From Owenia fusiformis (Eukaryota > Annelida > Polychaeta > Sabellida > Oweniidae), in NCBI GenBank assembly GCA_903813345.2, contig CAIIXF020000010.1, forward strand, positions 8,660,337 through 8,724,336: a stretch of DNA of 64,000 bases, written 5' to 3'. This document shows positions 37,331 through 48,402 of the stretch, one piece after another. Made by a program: the position numbers and the translations under genes. The stretch's first letter is position 1, and every line of letters starts with the position of its first letter. The notes under the pieces are model-generated. The model saw nothing but the letters and a program-made list of their open reading frames with translations, ran no database searches and was not told the origin of the DNA.

Positions 37331-38023
37331 CATTAATCTTATCATCAAAATTGGCCGTAGAATGATGACGGTCAATAAAACATAAATAAGCGTTCAATAC
37401 GATAAATATGACAAATGGAATATTTGAAGAACCGACATTTAGACAATGAACTAACAACAGCAATATCAAACAGTGTTGAAAAGAAATCATGATTTACAGT
37501 GGTGAGAATATTGGATCGATGAGTATGGCGCAGTTTAGTTAACCGACGACGAGATTTCTAGAACTACATATCACTAGAGGCATTGGAAATCTACCAACAT
37601 AGCTTATATACAGGTGGGCAATCGTAGTTCTCTTGCTTTGTGCGGCTGATAATCTTCTGACAGTGCTGATTGGATGTAGAAGTGACAGGCTTCCTGTACG
37701 TGGGATCAAAATAATATGCCTCAGTTTATATGGCATGAACAGAAGTGACATTTCACATTTGTAGTTCAGGTGACATGTGTATATGAGGTGACATCCATAG
37801 CGGGGTAATTATCAATGCTTCGAAGAGATACCATAGCATGACGGGATCAGACACAATATATGTTACCTATGTGCGTCGATGACATGAGATAATAAATTGG
37901 TTCGACAATACGTTGAATTGATGTTTTTTTAATTAATATTCGACGCTCAGTGTTATCAAATAGATATGATATTATCCTAGGTAGAATTAAGTCATCAAGA
38001 GAGGTCAAGAGGGGTCTTAAACT

Positions 38024-38030
38024 TATATAA
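38024..38030 (+). promoter_or_regulatory. TATA box candidate for the hydroxylase gene
   Basis: tatataa lies 58 bases upstream of the ATG at 38082, so a transcript would start around 38055 with a very short leader. The alternative is a spliced leader using the acceptor at 38060-38062. Confidence 0.45.
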
Positions 38031-38081
38031 AAACACAATCACTCTCGATACAATTATTTCCCAGTTGGCAAAGTATCAACC

Positions 38082-38525
38082 ATGGACGAGGAAAACTTCA
38101 ACGAATCGTTTAGCACAACAGTTGATGGAAACATCACAACAGAAAGATTGACATTAAAAACCATATTCAACTTCAACACGTGGGAGGACTTTCGTATCCT
38201 ACAACCTATCTGGGACTTACGAATTGGATATGAGTATTATCTATGCTCGCCATTATTCCCTATAGTATTATCGGTGTCGTTTTATTTCCTTTGTGTCTTT
38301 CCACCGACTTTGGTAGACCTGTTTGGCAGAGAATGGGCATGGTACCAGAAGTATAAGATACAGAACAACAAAGAGGTGACATGGAAGCACGTGAGACAGG
38401 CGATGATGATCACCATCTGGAATCAGATCGTCTACGTGCTACCAGCAGCTATGGCTCAGTGGATATGGGTACCCCCGAACCCCCTGCCTGAGCGGGCACC
38501 AACATTGTTCGAATACTCTTGGCAT
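38082..38525 (+). CDS. CH25H: CH25H-like exon 1
   Basis: 148 codons ending TACTCTTGGCAT before gtaaga, phase 0. It carries NES/NIT glycosylation sequons near the N terminus, the ILQPIWDLR block typical of CH25H, and a hydrophobic segment around residues 58-80. Confidence 0.9.
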
Positions 38526-41500
38526 GTAAGAATGTATAACATAAAGCATAAGTTAGTTTATATTCGCGAATGAAACTTTCGGCTGTCGGCCGACGGATTA
38601 ACCTACTATTTCATGACCAACTCATTTAAATGTGAATGCAATGATGGTAGGTACTATTAATATTTAAATGAGTTGCGCATAAAATAGTAGGTTAATCAGG
38701 TGGCCGACAGCCGAAAGTCGGATTCGCGAATACGAGCTTAATTTCCCATTAGATCTAATGAATGTATGTAAAAATCTCAAAAATAGATCCAAATTGGCTC
38801 AAAATTCTCTGACTCTTGACATACCCTTATATCCACAATTCTTCTTTCTATCAATAGATTTTATTGCATTAATTGATGACTAATTAGTATTACAAGTCAT
38901 ACATGATGGTCCTAATCGCCAGTGACATTATAGGTAGTCCTCAATGTAGTTCAATGTGATCTGGTACAGAGACACTTGTTTTGCTAAATGGTGTTAACGA
39001 TGAATTTGGCGTCCTAAAAAGAGTGCTTTCTTTAACTCAACCATTGATTCAACACTGTTTAGACCTAGCACTCCCAATGTTATGTCGGTTCTTGGATTGG
39101 TCTTGCAACGTTTTTGAAATGAACGTTTCTGAGGCCCCTTTAAAGCTGGAGGTTGTTTGTGTCATATTGTACCACAGCTCGGCACCATGTACAAGATCGA
39201 TTATCATTGCCGATGGCAGTAGATATATTAAACATCATGATCATTTTGCATAGTTTTCTAAATAGTGAATTGTTTTGTCGCACATTAGACATGATAATCT
39301 ACTAGATAAGTATGTAGCTAGAGTGAAACGAAGTGTCTCATTTTTATTGCACACCCTGTGACCAATATACTTTTTGACATCAACAATTCTGTGTCGAACT
39401 AGGGCTTGATAAAAATGTCCCAAGGATATGATAGAGGAAGTCCGCCCCAACAAAGTTTATAAATAGTTCATCAGAAAGATTGCATCAGCCACGTTTTGTC
39501 TACACTGCAAATAAAACTCCATTAGTCGTGGGTATTAAATGTGGCAATAAACATTTTCTATTGACAAACTCAAACCACGGTCGATAAAGCACAATCATAA
39601 AACTAATATTTTGGAATAAATAAATATATAAAACAATTCCATTTTTTACCACATGTTTTGAAAGAAGACCAAGGTTATTCCTTTGTACATATTCGTGTTT
39701 TCGTCTGGCAAGTGACCACATCGACTTCCGGTCATTAGCTCACATGGTGAGCTATTGCAATCACTCACTTGTCCGTCTGTCTGTCCGTCTGTCAACAGTT
39801 GGCCAGTTTTAAAACCTCTGTCAACAGGATTCCCGTTTTAAGTTATTTTTGTTCAACATCAATATAGAAAACCCCCCTATGACTCCTGGTTCAAAGGTTC
39901 GCCTATTTTCAAAATGGCCGCCATTTTTGTCTCACGAAATTCACTTTTGGACCATTTGCTTTAAAACCTGTGTCGATAGGATTCTCGTTTTAAGTTATAT
40001 TTGTTCAACATCAATACAGAAAACTCACTTTTGGCCAATTTCATAGCTTTACAAATAATTTCAGGTGTCCTGCATTGTAGAAATCTATGTCAATGTAAAG
40101 AGTAGTTGTATGAAATAATTTTATACAAAAAATCGGCAAAAAGTTATATCCGTTTTTTTTATTTTCAGCCATTTTAGTTAACATTGATTTGTCCATATGT
40201 CTCGAAATCCACTTTGGGACCATTTGCCTTAAAACCTCTGTCGATAGGACTCCCGTTTTAAGTGTCGATAGGACTCCCGTTTTAAGTGTTCAACATCAAT
40301 ACAGAAAACTCCCCTATGACTCCTGGTTCAAAAGCTTGTCTATTTTCAAAATGGTCGCCATTTTTGTCTTGCGAAATTCAATTGTGGCCCATTTCCTAGC
40401 TTTACAAATAATTTTAGGTGTCCTGCATTGTAAAAAGTCATGTCACTGTAAAGAGTAGTTGTATGAAATAATTTTGTTACAAAAAATCGGCAAAAATTTC
40501 ATCCATTTTTTTTATTTTCTGCCATTTTAGCCATCATTGACTTTTGAGCAACACCATGTGAGCCCAGTACCCACGGTACTATTTTTTATTTTGTTTCTTA
40601 GCATAGGAGCTGTTATCGAGTTATAAAACGAACAAGTCATAATTGATATGACATCAGATACTGGTAGTTAGTGAGGTAGCACCGAAAAATGTACCCGCTT
40701 CTGAACAAATTGAAATTACTTGTTTCTTATGTATTTTTATGTGATACTTCAGAAAATTTTTGTCTGATGCGCCGTATCCGGGGCGAAAGTTGTCAAAATT
40801 GGGTTTTTGACCCTAAAAAGGAAAATTACAGGGGGTACATTATCATCATTGAATAATTCATTCAGTTGGTCTTCAATCATCATAATAATTTTATCGAGAG
40901 TTGATGAGATCATTTTAAGGTAGTATGCAAACTTTCAATGGTCTGTCACTCGTGGTTGCCATGGAAACCACAATTTTTGCTGAGAAAATCCTTAATTTTG
41001 GTAAAACCTGTACCTGTACATAATATAGAATGTGGATTATTTTTCAAATCAACAGATATCAGAACATTTTAGCATTTTCAAAATTACCAGGGCAGTTCAA
41101 ACATTTATTTAAATATAAAAGATATTGCAATTAACATAACTGGGGAGTGTCAAAGACCATACAATTACATAAGTGGTCAAAAGTGGGCGTCGCCCTTATC
41201 ATAGTAGATGATTGCCATTCTCTAAAAATACAGAGTTTTACTTGACTTTTGAGATACATTTATAATGATGTTCTTTGGTTATACTAAATATGAAGCATTT
41301 TTGGTAAATAATGTACATGTAAGTGTTATACTTATTGCATTGGGGAGGGGGTAGATGGGGGGGGGGGGGGTAACAGAATTGGAAGAGGGCAAAGCTAATC
41401 ACCCTTAAGTATAGATCTCATCTACATAGTTCTGGATTTCATGGGGTACATCTTCTGGGTCTTCTTCACATTCATATAGGATATTATAATTCTGCATGAT

Positions 41501-44500
41501 TGGTAAGTATAAAGACCATAGAATTACTCAAGTGATCAAAAGTGGGCGTCGCCCTTATCATAGATTAATTCTCTATAAATACAGAGTCTAAGTTGACTTT
41601 TGAGATACATTTACATTACAACTTCTTTGATTATACTTAATTTCAAGCATTTCTGGTTAGTAATGCACATCTAATTGTAATAGTTCTTGCCTGGGGGAGG
41701 ATGGGGGAGAGTAGTAACAGAATAGGGAGGCAGAGGTAATAAGCCTTAAGTATAAATCTCATCTGCATAGTTCTGGATTTCATGGGGCACATCGTCTGGG
41801 TCTTCTTCATATTCATCTCAATATATGGGATATTACAATTTACAGGATTTGTCAAACACCATACAATTACATATTTATAAATGATCAAAAGGAGTGTCAC
41901 CCTAACAATAGTAGATGATTGGTTCTTTGTATAAATACAAAATTGAACTTGACTTTTGAGATACATTCATAGTTATACTGAACTGCTGTTATTATAATTT
42001 ATGTCAAGCATTTCTGGTAAATACATCTGTGTAAGTATTATAGTTTTTACATTTGGGCAGGGGTGAGTAGTAACAGAATTAGAAGGTGTAGATCTAATCT
42101 GCCTTAAGTATAAATCTCATCTTTTTAATTCTGGATTTCATAGGGTACATCTTCTGGAGTTTTCTGATTCATCTCCAGGTGTATCACCAATCTCTTGTAT
42201 GAGAATATCAGTCAATACCCACTGGAAAGATATGGAGTCATTTAGTTTCCATTCAGGTCCATCTGGTGGTTCACTACGAGGATTTGAAATATGGGCCATA
42301 CAGACAATAAGTGCTTTATATGGATGAGATGGTTACAACAATCTATTATCTAGAGATGAGATGAGTGTGACACCCATAATGACCTTGGAAAGGCACAAAT
42401 AGCAAGTATAGAAAAAGACATAAAGATGACAAAAACCGCAATCAAAGACTTCCTTGATCCATTTACCATTGAGGATGAAGGTCATCTCTACGGTGTATCA
42501 TAAGGAAAATCTGTGCCAAATGATGTCGCTGCAGATCTCATCTAATTTTAGTCAAAAGGGGAAATAGCATGAAGAGATACCATCTGAGATTAGTTGAAAA
42601 AAAGATTTCATGATCTAATAAAACATATGAAATTGAAAACTATAGCAGCAAACTACAGCAGCAACAGTGACAGTGACAGTAAAAAAGTACTCAGAACAAG
42701 CTTATACAAATACATTCTGAATGAAACATCTTTGAACAGCTTTAATCTTGCTTAAGAACATAAAATTAGCCTAGAATGTCTCCTGCAGTTCCTATTGAGC
42801 CCTGTGCCTTGGGCTCTCTAGGAACACTGACTGGACTTCTTGCAAGAACAGAGAAACGCATTCCTATGCATGAACATGTACCCACAAGTGCCAAAGGGAA
42901 AGGACCGAAATTTGTAATAGAACCCAGCAAGAAAAATAAAACTTCTAAATGTATACAAGTCATAAGGAAAACAAACCCCAACTATCCCAAACCATAATTC
43001 AACTTGAAAGGTAGTTTTGTTTCTGGATCTGGCGGAGACTGTTTCAAGATTCTACAATTGCAGATTGATTAGTTTTTGTATGTGATAATTACATCAAAAA
43101 TTCTATAAAGGAACCTGAAAGAGGGGAGGGACACCTTGCCCTATTTAAGGTAGAAAAACACGAGTCCCTAAAGATTGGAATTAGTTCTTGTATGATGATG
43201 AAAACAAAAAGCAAATACAGCAAAGTGTGCTGCTGGATACTTGAGTTGGAAATAAATGAAGACTGATGTCGGTGGTATTTCCTCCAATATAGACCCTGAC
43301 ATATATGCAGCCTTCCTAGCACTTCATTCACACATTCACAGATGAAGTGCCATGCAGAAGGGGCAATAGCAATAGCACCTTTTTAAAAGGCAAAGGTGGA
43401 GCGCCATATAGATACACTCAACTGAATGACTCTCAAATCTGCAAGTGTAGTGGTATATTCTCCCACATGATATTGTTAATATATTAACATCGGGAGGTGA
43501 ATGAAAATGATCAGACTATGATATTAATACTTAAGACTGACTGGCCATTGGCTCTGCCCCCTCCCATTTCTGCTACTACCCCCCTTGCCCCCCCCACAGG
43601 GAATAACTATTACAATACTAAATGTAATCAAAGAAGTTTTAATTTAAAAAATAAATCTTAAAGTCAAGTTAAACTCCATATTCATAGAGAATGAATTATC
43701 TACTAGTGTTAGAGCAACACCCACTTTTGATCACTTATGTAATTGTATGGTCTTTGACACTTACCAATCATGAAAATTGGAATATCCCATATATTGAGAT
43801 GAATGTGAAGAAGACCCAGAAGATGCACCCCTTGAAATCCAGAACTAAATAAATGAGATTTACATTTAAGGCTTATTAGCTCCGCCCATTTCCAATTCTG
43901 TTACTCTTCCCCCCCTCCTCCACCCCCAGACAATAACTATTACAATTAGATGTACATATATAACTTACCAGAAATGCTTGACATTAAGTATAAATCAAAG
44001 ATGTTTTTAAGTAAATGTACTTCAAAAGTCAAGTTAAACTCTGTATTTATAGAGAATGAACCATATACTATGATTAGGGCGACGCCCACTTTTGATCACA
44101 TGTGTAATTCTATGGTCTTTGACACTTACCAACCATGTAAATTCTTATATCTTATATATTGAGATGAATATAATAAGACCCAGACGCTGTACCCTATGAA
44201 ATCTAGAACCATGTAGATGAGATTTACACTTAAGGCTGATAAGCTCTGCCCCCTCCCAATTCTGTTACTACCCCCCCCTCCCCCCTCCCCCTGTATCCCC
44301 ATGCAATAACTATAACACTTAGATGTAAAATGCTTGATATTAAGTATAACCAAAGAAATTCAATATAAATGTATCTCAAAAGTCAAGTAAAACTCTGTAT
44401 TTATAGAGAATGGCAATCAACTACTATTATGAGGGCGACGCCCACTTTTGACCACTTATGTAATTGTATGGTCTTTGACACTTACCAGTCATATAAATTG

Positions 44501-45770
44501 CAATATTCTCTCTCTTTAAACAAATGTTTGGACAGGCCTGGTGATTTTATGAGTGCTAAAATGTTCTGATATCTGTTGATTTGAAAAATAATCCACATTC
44601 TATATTATGTACAGGTACAGGTTTTACCAAAATTAAGGATTTTCTCAGCAAAAATTGTGGTTTCCATGGCAACCACGAGTGACAGACCATTGAAAGTTTG
44701 CATACTAACTTAAAACGATCTCATCAACTCTCAATAAAATCATTATGATGATTGAAGACTAACTGAATGAATTATTCAACGATGTTAATGTACCCCCTGT
44801 AATTTTCCTTTTTAGGGTCAAAAACCCAATTTTGTCAACTTTCGCCCCGGATATGGCGCGTCAAACAAAATTTTTTTGAAGTATCACATAAAAATACATA
44901 AGAAACAAGTAATTTCAATTTGTTCAGAAGCGGGTACATTTTTCGGTGCTACCTCACTACCTATGGCTTCACGGCATTTTATTGCATTTGTACATGCTTA
45001 CTACTTTTAAAACATCAGCAAAATCATATTTTTCTACAATTTGTTCGTCATTAATTAGTTGTAAGCCTACATATAGGTTGCATTTATCACTTAACCTTTT
45101 CTGATATTTTATGAGTTAAGTTTTATCAATTCAATCATTCTTGTTTCCTCTAAAGTCTTTTCACATATTTGATATACAATGACAATACACAACATCTGTG
45201 TAAAGTGTAAAGAGGCTTTATGGGCACCCTTTACCACATTTTGTTTATTTTTGTTTCCAGGTTATGGCCTGCCTACTGCTGTTCGACTTTGAGTTCTTCG
45301 TGTGGCACTACATTCATCACAAAGTTCGATTCCTCTACAAGGTTGTTCATAGCGTGCACCATCGTTTTTACAGTCCTTTCAGTTTGGTTACGCAGTACAT
45401 GCATCCCTGGGAGCTCTTCTCCCTCGGGATTATCCAAACGACAGCTCCGATGGTATTCCAGTGCCACCCAATGACATCCTGGGGCTACATGACTGGCGCG
45501 ATCATAGTTGGAGTCGATGCCCACGTGGGGTTCGATTTCCCCGGGCTACCGCATCGTTGGGCCCCGTTTGGATGGTGGGGTGGTGCCCCAAAACACGATA
45601 TGCACCACCGGAGGCCAAATACGAACTTTCAACCTTTTTTCAATCATTGGGATAGACTCTTCGGATTCGATTGTCCCTCTGTTAAAGCAGGCAATGTTCG
45701 CCCAAAGGAGTTGCATGAATATGACTTAAGGAAGCGCATCTCGATAAGATCCAAGTGTAAAAGCAGCTAA
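38082..45770 (+). CDS. CH25H: Cholesterol 25-hydroxylase-like di-iron sterol hydroxylase, two exons
   Basis: A membrane fatty-acid-hydroxylase-superfamily enzyme. Family members use a His-coordinated di-iron centre to hydroxylate sterols in the ER membrane; human CH25H makes 25-hydroxycholesterol. Exon 1 (38082-38525, 148 codons) joins in phase 0 to exon 2 (45261-45770) for 317 residues, against 272 in human CH25H. The histidine clusters are H164-x2-HH, H178-x2-HH and H260-x2-HH, with H236 and H246 between, and the blocks TQYMHPWELFSLG and PFGWWGG match CH25H. The extra length is a hydrophilic N terminus and a basic C-terminal tail. The start is in a strong context (aaccatggac). The 6.7-kb intron is filled with mobile elements. 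The exact sterol substrate is not readable from sequence, and several CH25H-like paralogues are common in invertebrates. Confidence 0.93.
38561..38732. mobile_element. Palindromic MITE with TATTCGCGAAT termini (copy 1)
   Basis: Begins tattcgcgaatg and ends gattcgcgaata. The arms are inverted almost to the centre (tttcggctgtcggcc against ggccgacagccgaaa; ggattaacctac against gtaggttaatc; caactcatttaaat against atttaaatgagttg). It sits 35 bases inside the intron after exon 1. A second copy is at 52349-52520. Confidence 0.92.
39734..40560. mobile_element. Interspersed repeat with gctcacatggtg termini
   Basis: Starts gctcacatggtgagc and ends caccatgtgagc, inverted to each other. The interior contains gtccgtctgtctgtccgtct and a duplicated module (ccgttttaag, then gttcaacatcaatacagaaa and ttcaaaatggccgccattt) seen at 39835-39930 and 40260-40365. 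No transposase. Elements with such termini and gtccgtctgtc runs are frequent in marine invertebrate genomes. Confidence 0.8.
41148..42150. repeat. Three tandem 355-360 bp modules, left arm of the foldback element
   Basis: Modules start near 41148, 41506 and 41861, each with accatacaattacat-like, tcaaaagtgggcgtcgccc-like, gagatacattta and ggattcat-like blocks. The third is most diverged. The mirror-image modules are at about 43560-44500. Confidence 0.85.
42403..42995 (+). pseudogene. Decayed open reading frame in the core of the foldback element
   Basis: Fragments of one protein can be read across frames. Near 42440-42540 there is AIKDFLDPFTIEDEGHLYG, then a stop inside a VS*GKSVPNDV stretch, and near 42600-42990 HMKLKT, then SPVPWAL- and TEKR-like pieces and an intact 73-codon stretch (42776-42997). 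From memory, the order NPF - hydrophobic - HLY - SG - P.DV - MKLKT - LSPVP - KT(D/E)K recalls an uncharacterised ORF frequent in cnidarian and other invertebrate genomes, but I cannot name it. Stops and frameshifts show it is not functional. Confidence 0.5.
45261..45770 (+). CDS. CH25H: CH25H-like exon 2 with all histidine boxes
   Basis: Follows tttgtttccag in phase 0 and ends at TAA 45768-45770. It encodes all the iron-binding histidine clusters and ends in a basic Arg/Lys/Ser tail. Several overlapping open frames on both strands are shadows of this exon. Confidence 0.94.
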   Translation, partial: VMACLLLFDFEFFVWHYIHHKVRFLYKVVHSVHHRFYSPFSLVTQYMHPWELFSLGIIQTTAPMVFQCHPMTSWGYMTGAIIVGVDAHVGFDFPGLPHRWAPFGWWGGAPKHDMHHRRPNTNFQPFFNHWDRLFGFDCPSVKAGNVRPKELHEYDLRKRISIRSKCKSS

Positions 45771-45952
45771 AATTGATTTAGATGATGGTACAATCGAACA
45801 TGTACATTAGGTTGTATGTTTTTCTTCCGAGATATGCATGCATGTGCTCTATTTTCATTTCAGAACAATTTGTCTGGATAAATATATATTTACAAGGTTG
45901 TCCAAAAATCTACACCTTTTATAACCAGCTCTGATAAACTTTAATCTGGTAC

Positions 45953-46186
45953 TCGCATAGGCTTAGCCAGGGGGGGGGGGGGCTGCGATGGGTGCGATCC
46001 CTATAACTAATAAAAATAATCATGAGATAGAAGAGGAGCTTTAAAATGTTTTTTATTTGAAGCTTCTAGCCTTGAAGGAAGTTGCATCAATTTTTGTAAA
46101 ACTCAAGATAAATCTTAATTTTTTGGATTGTTTATGCCACAATCGCACCCCCTGACGAAAAGCTGGCTACGCCCTTGACTCGTATT
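45953..46186. mobile_element. Small inverted-repeat element, ggcgtagccag termini
   Basis: Left end ataggcttagccagg with a G run, right end ctggctacgcccttg, imperfect inverted repeats. Inside, gctgcgatgggtgcgat and atcgcaccccctga also pair. It is about 234 bp, with no coding capacity. Confidence 0.75.
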
Positions 46187-47468
46187 TCCAGTATTACAAA
46201 AACCGCTGTGAAATATATGTGTCCCACCAAATAATCCCGTTACTGGAAATTCGCATTCATACATGTTAAACTAGTGGATTTTTCAAGTTTGAAACAATTG
46301 TGTAATTGAATGCTTTAACACCACCAGAAATATCTTTAGGAGAAGACTTATTAAAAAAGAAAGCAAAATATAAAATGTGAATATTTTTGGCCCACTCTGT
46401 TGAATGATAATCAAAAGTCTAAAAATGTAAATCCCGAAATTCATTATCTAACTGATCAAAAGTAATTAATGGAACGTTCGAATAGACAACTGACCGATTA
46501 CTCCGAATGGGAATTTTTTTATATCTGTAATTCAGTTCTGCTTGTTGTATAGGGCTAATTTCGATTAACTTATGGAATTTGTGAGCTTTGTTACATATGT
46601 TAGGGACCGATTAAAAGATGGCAGAAGGGTAGTATTAACCTCTTTATCAGGGTGCAGAGATGCTGATTGGTGAATACAATGCTTTTGAGACTATTCTCTT
46701 CTACATTTTACACGCTTTCTACTTTATTGCCACTTAAATGTATCTACGATATAAGTACCCTATTTAAAATATGGTATATCCAAAACAAAATATACAATCA
46801 TTGTCATTATTTATCGCAAATACAATGCAAAGATACCAAATGTCTGATGAGGCGAGTATGCCATCTTTTTAATATAAAGCAAGTAAATAAATGCATATTA
46901 TAATATGTCAAGCTTTGAATAAACTTATTTGCTGAATTTATCAATTGAAGTCACAATGTCCTGCCCACAATCACAATGTAATGGACATCAAAACTACTGA
47001 ACTAATTAAGTTCCAAGATCAATGCAAGTTGGTCCCCATAATATATAAATGTTTGAAGATTACAAATTAATTCTGTCTTATTTAGGTGCATATGGGTCAA
47101 GATGAACCTTGAAACTAAAGTTTACAATAATAAACCATGAAAACGTTGACAATGAACCTCTAATCAAACGTTGACAATAGTGAACCATGCAACGAACTTT
47201 AATTCGACGATATAATGAACCCTAATTTATAAATGCTGACAATAATAAACCATAACAAACGTTGAAAATGATGGACCCTAAAACAAAACGTATCCTTGAT
47301 ACCTGAATGAAGCATGGAATATGCGAAGTGAACATGTTACATATTACAGTATTTAGGCATATAGTTCAAACGGATGAGAAGCGACTGCGCATGCTGAGAA
47401 TAGAACGCCCATGATTTGTGAGAACAATGTTACATATTTTGATGGTAATTTTGATATCAGACTAATAA
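46187..47468. other. Intergenic sequence with a degenerate repeat
   Basis: AT-rich and without recognisable genes. A loose roughly 40-bp repeat built on cgttgacaat and aaccatga words covers about 47098-47290. An AATAAA near 46916 could serve the upstream hydroxylase gene but is over 1 kb from its stop. Confidence 0.45.
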
Positions 47469-48132
47469 TGGCCTAGTCACATAGCCCGGCCGATGAGGTT
47501 ACGATGAGCCAGCGATGGAATTTTCACCGATCTCGGCCGAACACCGGCCGGACACCAGCCGGACATCCGTGGCGTTTGTTGCTTAAAACCGCATCGGTGG
47601 TAGCTCGGTGAAATTTTAACTTCGGAGTTAAATTTCACCGGGCTCTCACCGAGCTCCCTCATCATGTCATCGCAGCCCCATCGTAACCACATCGGCCGGG
47701 AGTATCGGCCGTTGTCCCGTGCATCTGAGTCAACCAGAGGACGAGGTTTTTTAACGGACAGCGGCCGAGCTCCGACCGAGCTCCGGCCGATGTGGGACAG
47801 AGCATCGGCCGGTCACTGTTCAAAGCCCGTTAACAACCCGGCCGGCGATCGCACGGTGTCCTGTTACCTGCTCGGGTACCGGCCGTATTCCTTCCGATGT
47901 CCGGCCGACCTCCGGCCGGTAGTTGCTGCCACATCGGCAGAAAAAAACTACCATTTTGAGACAGACTCCGTACGGTCACCGGCCGGTGTTCGATCGGTCG
48001 CCTGAAGATGTCCGGACGGAGTCCGTTCACGTCACCGAGCTCTGCTTCCGATGAGGAGAGCTCGGTGGCACCAAAAAAATCCACCGAGCTCTACCGATGC
48101 CGGACATCGGCCGGGCTATGTGACTAGGCCAT
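47469..48132. mobile_element. GC-rich MITE with 28-bp perfect terminal inverted repeats
   Basis: Ends tggcctagtcacatagcccg and its inverse, perfect over 28 bp including the first a, flanked by TAA on both sides, a 3-bp duplication typical of PIF/Harbinger-type insertions. The interior is dense in ccggccg, gagctcggtg and catcggccgg, in both orientations, so the whole element folds on itself. Much higher GC and CpG than its surroundings. Open frames here (for example 47664-48005) are by-products of the low stop density. Confidence 0.88.
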
Positions 48133-48344
48133 AAGAATCTGCAGTGCCCTGAGCACAGAGGTTAGTTAAAAACAAAGTAAACAAATCTTTGAAAAAGTTA
48201 TTTATCTGCAACGAATATGTCTATATTTTTGTCTGGAGGGACAAGATTAATGGCCAATTAAGATGTGCCCATGGGTTTTTTAGATGCCTATTTATTTATT
48301 AGGTTTACAGTCTTGACTGTAAGCTTACGTATTCTTTCGATGCA

Positions 48345-48352
48345 TATATTTA
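48345..48352 (+). promoter_or_regulatory. TATA box candidate for the fucosyltransferase gene
   Basis: tatattta lies about 58 bases before the ATG at 48403, the usual distance for a short-leader intronless gene. Confidence 0.4.
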
Positions 48353-48402
48353 AAGAAATGTGAACGGACTTCATAATTGTATCTTACAAAAACATCTCTG
48401 TG

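Larger units (their letters stand above)
40671..44957. mobile_element. 4.29-kb foldback transposon with composite long inverted repeats
   Basis: Termini gtgaggtagcaccgaaaaa and its inverse, flanked by TA on both sides (40669-40670 and 44958-44959), consistent with a TA target duplication. The outermost 420 bp at each end are near-perfect inverted repeats (for example gcgggtacat and ggtttccatggcaaccac). Inside come three tandem modules of about 355-360 bp on each side in mirror order, each with the phrase caaaagtgggcgtcgccc, a G/C homopolymer and a cttctgggtcttcttc stretch. The middle 1.4 kb (42150-43560) holds a decayed coding region. It lies wholly within the CH25H-like intron. The plan resembles foldback elements such as Drosophila FB or sea urchin TU, but homology to these is not shown. 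Confidence 0.9.

Noticed and set aside
42776-42997. 73-codon frame as an independent gene
   Set aside because: It is the best-preserved piece of the decayed transposon ORF, not a separate gene.
47664-48005. 113-codon open frame
   Set aside because: It lies inside the GC-rich MITE and reflects low stop density in repeated ccggccg words.
48400-48402. GTG as the fucosyltransferase start
   Set aside because: Animal genes very rarely start at GTG, and an ATG follows immediately at 48403.
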